From Acidovorax sp. NB1 (GTDB lineage: Bacteria; Pseudomonadota; Gammaproteobacteria; Burkholderiales; Burkholderiaceae_C), in assembly GCF_005405905.1 (NCBI RefSeq), contig NZ_BJHU01000043.1, positions 1-64,000 on the forward strand: 64,000 nt of DNA. Reading direction: 5' to 3'. Below are positions 59,769 to 64,000 of this stretch, in pieces. The number at the start of each line of letters is the position of its first letter. The first letter of the stretch is position 1. The translations under genes and the position numbers were made by a program. The notes under the pieces are model-generated. The model did no database searches. It worked only from the letters and a program-made list of their open reading frames with translations, and had not been told where the DNA came from.

Positions 59769-61658
59769 TCAGTCGTGGCGGCGATACGCCCAGCCTGCGG
59801 CGTGTATCCACTCCTCCTTGTCACGGATCTGCACCACCAGTTCCACCAGGTCGCGGCCCGCGTTGAGCGGCACCTGCACAGTCATGCCTGCGCGGTCTGC
59901 CGTCAGGGGCAGCAACAGCTGGCTGTCGTCCCAGAGCAGGTAGCCAGGCAGCTCCGGCAGCTCTTGCAGGGTGGCGGTCCCTGCGCCCATGGCCAGCGGG
60001 ATGGAGTCGGGGGTTTCGTTGGCCAGCAGCCAGGTGCTGCCAAGCCGCGCGGACCACTGCGGCGGCAGCGGGGCCGGTGCCTTGGGCATCTGCTGTGCCA
60101 TTGGCATGGTCACCCCGTAATGCCCGGCCGTGGCAGGCTCGCGCGAGAGCAGGTAGCGGCGGCCTTCGGCCTGCTCCCAGCGGTACTGGGTGCGGGGCTG
60201 CGTGTCCGACCACCACCAGCCGTCACTGCGCAGGCGCATCCCCGTGCACAGCGGCTCCCAGTCTTTGGCCTTGGCCGACCAGATCGATAGATCCACTTGC
60301 TGGCCGTCGGGCGAAGCCGCTTTCATGGGGTGGGAGGAGCAGCCGTAGATGCCCAGCACTGCCTCCACCGCCACAGAAGAGATGGTCGCGAGCGCAGGCA
60401 TGGCCACCGACACCCTCGGCGGCAGCACGCGCAACTGGCCTGTTTCCTGCAGCGCACGCAGCAAGATGCCTTCGGCAATGGTGCCGGGCTTGAAGCCAGG
60501 CGCATTGCCGGTGAGCAGCAGCGCCAGCCCTGCCTGTGGCAGCACATAGAAGTCGCTGGAGTGAAACATCGTGCCGCCGCTTTTTTGCCATGCCACAAAG
60601 CCCGCCGCAGCCAGGCCTTGCTGGCGGGCACTGTCCCAGCCCAGGCCCCAGTGCCAGTCGGGGGTGAGGTTCAGGCGCATGCCCTGGTTCTGGGCGCTGC
60701 CCATTTCGGCCACACCAGCCTTGGAAACAATGCGCTGCTCATCCAGCTCGCCGCCCCGCATCAGCAAGGTGGCCAGCTTCATCATGTCGCCCGGGGTGGT
60801 GCATAGCCCGCCGGTGGCGTGGCCCATCACAAACTCCTGGCGCTGGCGCACATCGCCGATGTACCCCGGGGCAAAGCTGCCCGCAGGCAAGGGCTGCAGC
60901 GTGTAGCCCGAGCGCGCCATGCCCAGCGGGTTGAGGATGGCCGACTGCACAAACGCCGGATAGGCCTGGCCGGTGACGGCGTGCACGATGCGTTCGACCA
61001 GCGTGAAACCATCGTTGCAGTACACCGCCATGGCACCAGGTGTGTGCTTGAGGTGCATGTCGGCCAGGGCCGCCTCCAGGTCGGCCGCATAGCCTGGCTG
61101 CGGGGCAAAGGCAAACATGTGGCGGGCATAGGTGCCGGGCAGCCCTGATGCGTGGCTCAGCAGGTGCCGCACCGTGATGTCGCGGTAGCCCGGCGACAGC
61201 ATGGTGAACTGCGGCAGGTAGCGCACCACGGGCGCATCCAGTTCCACCAGTTGGCGGTCCACCAGAATCATCACGGCCAGCGCCGCCAGCACCTTGCTCA
61301 CGGAGCCCACGTTAAAGCGTGTGTCGGGCGTGGCGGGCGCGCGGGAGGCATCGTCCAGCACCCCAAAAGCCTCCTGCCAGACCAGGCGGTCGCCCTGCAG
61401 CAATGCGACGGAGGCCGCGCGCGCCTGGCTGGCCTGCATGGCCTGCCGGATTTCATGGCGGCCCCAGGCCTGGGTGGCCGCCAGATGGGGGCCGGGGTTG
61501 TTGCTGCCCCCGCAGCCCGACAGCAGGGCGGGCAGGGGTGTGAGGGCGGTGGCGCCCGCCCACGCCAGCCAGTCGCGGCGTGATGGTGTGCGGGGTGTTG
61601 CACGGGGCGGGGTGCGGTCGTCGGCAGCGGGCGGGAGGGCGGATGTCTGCAAGGGCAT
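59769..61658 (-). CDS. Beta-lactamase-fold lipoprotein (class C/EstB-like), long form
   Basis: 629 residues from ATG 61658. Lipobox LLSGCGG near residue 50 (preceded by RRDWLAWAGA, possibly Tat). Serine-enzyme motifs VGSVSK (nucleophile Ser), YCNDGF (YxN), and a KSGG-type element in QKSGGTMFH. The C-terminal ~240 residues are an extra beta-rich domain of uncertain nature. Probably an envelope esterase or peptidase. Its upstream region faces divergent hrpA with 106 bp between starts. Confidence 0.85.
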   Translation of the reverse strand: MPLQTSALPPAADDRTPPRATPRTPSRRDWLAWAGATALTPLPALLSGCGGSNNPGPHLAATQAWGRHEIRQAMQASQARAASVALLQGDRLVWQEAFGVLDDASRAPATPDTRFNVGSVSKVLAALAVMILVDRQLVELDAPVVRYLPQFTMLSPGYRDITVRHLLSHASGLPGTYARHMFAFAPQPGYAADLEAALADMHLKHTPGAMAVYCNDGFTLVERIVHAVTGQAYPAFVQSAILNPLGMARSGYTLQPLPAGSFAPGYIGDVRQRQEFVMGHATGGLCTTPGDMMKLATLLMRGGELDEQRIVSKAGVAEMGSAQNQGMRLNLTPDWHWGLGWDSARQQGLAAAGFVAWQKSGGTMFHSSDFYVLPQAGLALLLTGNAPGFKPGTIAEGILLRALQETGQLRVLPPRVSVAMPALATISSVAVEAVLGIYGCSSHPMKAASPDGQQVDLSIWSAKAKDWEPLCTGMRLRSDGWWWSDTQPRTQYRWEQAEGRRYLLSREPATAGHYGVTMPMAQQMPKAPAPLPPQWSARLGSTWLLANETPDSIPLAMGAGTATLQELPELPGYLLWDDSQLLLPLTADRAGMTVQVPLNAGRDLVELVVQIRDKEEWIHAAGWAYRRHD

Positions 61659-61764
61659 TCGGGCATTCCAGAGGGGATGCACGCCACGGAGACATCGCCA
61701 GGCGGTGCAGGAACTGTGCGCATTACATACTGAAAATGCGGGCTCTCGGATAATGCGTGCCTTC

Positions 61765-64000
61765 ATGACCGAATCCGCGCCTTTCTCCCCCCCGCCCACC
61801 GCCCCCCGCGCCGCCCCTGCCACCCCGCCGCTGCGCATCACTTTTCCCGAATCCCTGCCCGTCTCGGGCAAGCGCGAAGAGATCATGGCGGCCATCACCA
61901 AGCACCAGGTCATCATCGTGTGCGGCGAGACGGGCTCGGGCAAGACCACGCAGCTGCCCAAGATTGCACTGGCGCTGGGCCGCGGCAAGTGCAATGCCAA
62001 GCCAGGTCAGAAAGGCCAGCTCATCGGCCACACCCAGCCGCGCCGGATTGCCGCCAGCAGCGTGGCCAAGCGCATTGCCGAAGAGCTGAACACGCCACTC
62101 GGTGACGTGGTGGGCTTCAAGGTGCGTTTTCAGGACCGCCTCAGCCGCGATGCCTCCGTCAAACTCATGACCGACGGTATCTTGCTGGCCGAGACGCAGA
62201 CCGACCCGCTGCTCAAGGCCTACGACACCATCATCATCGACGAGGCGCACGAACGCAGCCTCAACATCGACTTCCTGCTGGGCTACATCCGCCAGATCCT
62301 GCCGCGCAGGCCTGATCTGAAAGTCATCGTCACGTCCGCAACGATTGATGCCGACCGGTTTGCCAAGCACTTTGAAAGTGCCAAGGGCCCGGCCCCGGTC
62401 ATCATGGTCTCGGGCCGCACCTTCCCGGTGGAGCAGCGCTGGCGGCCGTTTGAAGAGACGCGCGACCACGGCCTGAACGAGGCCATCGCCGATGGCGTGG
62501 ACGAGCTGTGGGCGGGCAATGCGGGCGGCGACATCCTGATCTTCTTGCCTGGCGAGCGCGAGATCCGCGAAGCCGCCGACCACCTGCGCAAACACCTGTC
62601 GCACCAGCCCGTGATGCGAAACGCCGAAGTGCTGCCGCTGTTTGCCCGCCTGTCGCAGGCCGAGCAGGACCGCATCTTCGACGGCCACACCGGCCGCCGC
62701 ATCGTGCTGGCGACCAACGTGGCCGAAACCTCGCTCACCGTGCCCGGCATCCGCTATGTGATTGACGCAGGCACAGCGCGCGTCAAGCGCTACTCTTTCC
62801 GTAGCAAGGTGGAGCAGCTGCTGGTGGAGCCCATCAGCCAGGCCGCCGCCAACCAGCGCGCAGGCCGGTGCGGCCGCGTGGCCAACGGCATCTGCATCCG
62901 CCTGTACGACGAGGCGGACTTCAACAGCCGCCCGCGCTTTACCGACCCCGAAATCCTGCGCAGCTCGCTCGCAGGCGTCATCCTGCGCATGAAGTCGCTG
63001 CACCTGGGCGATGTGGGGCAGTTTCCGTTCATCGAGGCGCCCTCGGGCCGCGCGATTGCCGACGGCTACCAGCTGCTGGGCGAACTCGGCGCGGTGGACG
63101 ATGCGAATGAACTCACGCCCATGGGCGTGGAGCTGTCCAAGCTGCCGCTGGACCCGCGTGTGGGCCGCATGATCCTGGAGGCGCGCGAGCGCCGCGCGCT
63201 CGACGAGGTGCTGGTCATCGCCAGTGCGCTCAGCGTGCAGGATGTGCGTGACCGCCCGCTCGAAGCGCAGCAGCAGGCCGACCAGGCGCACGCCAAGTTC
63301 GACGACGAAAAGAGCGAGTTCAGCGGCTACCTCAAGCTCTGGAAGTGGATCAACGAAGCGCGCGGCGGGGCGCCCAGCCTGCCGTCGGCGCGTGCACAAA
63401 AGGCCATGGCGCAGCAGAAGGCGCCTTCGCAGGCGCATCTGCCCGTGGCCCAGCGTGCCTTGGCGGCTGCGGCACCCGCATCGGCCGTTGCTGCCGTTTC
63501 CGCGCCCACCCACAAGCTCAGCAACCGCCAGTACGAGCAGCTGCTGCGCCAGAACTTCATCAGCATTCGCCGCCTGCGCGAGTGGCGCGACATCCACACT
63601 CAGCTGCTCACCGTGGTGACCGAGCACAAGTGGCAGATCAACACCCAGCCCGCGAGCTACGAGCAGATCCACCTGTCCATGCTCTCGGGCCTGCTGGGCA
63701 ACATCGGCGTCAAGAGCGACGAGGAAGACTGGTACCTGGGCGCGCGTGGCATCAAGTTCTACAAGCACCCGGGCGCCCACCTGAACAAGAAGCCGGGCCG
63801 CTGGATCGTGGCGGCCGAGCTGGTCGAGACCACGCGCCTGTTTGGCCGGGGCATTGCCGCGATCGAGCCCCAGTGGCTGGAGCAGGTGGGTGGCCACCTG
63901 CTCAAGAAGCAGATGCTGGACCCGCACTGGGAGAAAAAAGCCGCGCAGGTCACGGCGCTGGAGCGCGCCACGCTCTACGGCATCGTGGTCTACAACAACC
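61765..64000 (+). CDS. hrpA: ATP-dependent RNA helicase HrpA, 3' end cut by window
   Basis: DEAH-box helicase; ~745 residues visible of about 1300, open to the window edge. Walker A GETGSGKTT, DEAH in IIDEAHERSL, SAT in VTSATID, motif VI QRAGRCGRV. The family takes part in mRNA and ribosome handling. ATG 61753 would add four residues. A Lys/Ala insertion (near 63400, KAMAQQKAPS) sits where other HrpA proteins vary. Starts 106 bp from the divergent lipoprotein gene. Confidence 0.95.
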   Translation, partial: MTESAPFSPPPTAPRAAPATPPLRITFPESLPVSGKREEIMAAITKHQVIIVCGETGSGKTTQLPKIALALGRGKCNAKPGQKGQLIGHTQPRRIAASSVAKRIAEELNTPLGDVVGFKVRFQDRLSRDASVKLMTDGILLAETQTDPLLKAYDTIIIDEAHERSLNIDFLLGYIRQILPRRPDLKVIVTSATIDADRFAKHFESAKGPAPVIMVSGRTFPVEQRWRPFEETRDHGLNEAIADGVDELWAGNAGGDILIFLPGEREIREAADHLRKHLSHQPVMRNAEVLPLFARLSQAEQDRIFDGHTGRRIVLATNVAETSLTVPGIRYVIDAGTARVKRYSFRSKVEQLLVEPISQAAANQRAGRCGRVANGICIRLYDEADFNSRPRFTDPEILRSSLAGVILRMKSLHLGDVGQFPFIEAPSGRAIADGYQLLGELGAVDDANELTPMGVELSKLPLDPRVGRMILEARERRALDEVLVIASALSVQDVRDRPLEAQQQADQAHAKFDDEKSEFSGYLKLWKWINEARGGAPSLPSARAQKAMAQQKAPSQAHLPVAQRALAAAAPASAVAAVSAPTHKLSNRQYEQLLRQNFISIRRLREWRDIHTQLLTVVTEHKWQINTQPASYEQIHLSMLSGLLGNIGVKSDEEDWYLGARGIKFYKHPGAHLNKKPGRWIVAAELVETTRLFGRGIAAIEPQWLEQVGGHLLKKQMLDPHWEKKAAQVTALERATLYGIVVYNN

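Noticed and set aside
61723..63927. Long minus-strand frame opposite hrpA (734 codons)
   Set aside because: The plus strand encodes HrpA with all helicase motifs; the minus frame is low-complexity and a shadow of GC-rich codons.

Overview
The window is about 64 kb of GC-rich chromosome with dense, mostly short-spaced genes. Protein families, gene order (cys, ars, met, argA, hrpA) and a dispersed palindromic repeat containing TAGCTAT all point to a betaproteobacterium of the Comamonadaceae, most like Acidovorax. That placement is inference from families and repeats, since no rRNA is present. No rRNA, tRNA or CRISPR array was recognised.

Layout. 0-1.1 kb: 3' part of an IS481-type transposase with its right end. 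1.3-4.2 kb: sugar oxidation cluster (SDR dehydrogenase, divergent SMP-30 lactonase and aldose 1-epimerase). 4.3-9 kb: DUF1801 protein, HipA-family YjjJ kinase, TetR repressor with a Ser-Pro hexanucleotide repeat, divergent thioredoxin-reductase-like flavoprotein, isoprenylcysteine-methyltransferase-like membrane protein. 9-13.4 kb: LysR and two MFS exporters around a molybdopterin-fold periplasmic protein. 13.4-16 kb: arsenic operon arsR-arsI-arsC-acr3. 16.2-18 kb: metN-metI, with the binding protein metQ separated at 31.7 kb. 18-22.4 kb: GNAT, Bug-type binding protein, tartrate/malate dehydrogenase, LysR. 22.4-27.6 kb: DUF1566 lipobox-free secreted protein, YkgJ protein, beta-lactamase-fold hydrolase, two-component system, VOC protein. 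27.7-28.9 kb: AT-rich island with a LysR remnant and an HNH nuclease. 28.9-33 kb: XRE-cupin/GNAT pair, DUF6817-like protein, metQ. 33-41 kb: EAL protein, azoR with LysR, HDOD protein, ECF sigma factor with a membrane ankyrin protein and a secreted protein. 41-46.5 kb: hydrolase, sbp-cysT-cysW-cysA sulfate uptake, dsbB. 46.6-53.6 kb: small protein, GST, trhO, GAF-HD-GYP and a large GGDEF-EAL protein. 53.7-57 kb: LysR/AmpR-like regulator, class A beta-lactamase, argA. 57-59.8 kb: an unusual soluble AAA+ ATPase fused to an M41 (FtsH-type) zinc peptidase, a small basic partner, and upstream a leader peptide with attenuator hairpins. 59.8-64 kb: a second beta-lactamase-fold lipoprotein and the start of hrpA, cut by the window edge.

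The most novel-looking part is 57.1-59.6 kb: a Clp-like AAA+ module joined to a metallopeptidase that normally belongs to membrane FtsH, co-transcribed with a very basic 83-residue protein and apparently controlled by a nine-residue leader peptide (MFVPLFAPA) with mutually exclusive RNA hairpins. Other notable points are a dispersed ~50 bp repeat that has entered the dsbB reading frame and supplies a stop codon elsewhere, a promoter block shared by a hydrolase gene and the sulfate transport operon, REPIN pairs behind both halves of a split methionine transporter, and an ECF sigma factor whose partner carries ankyrin repeats outside the membrane.
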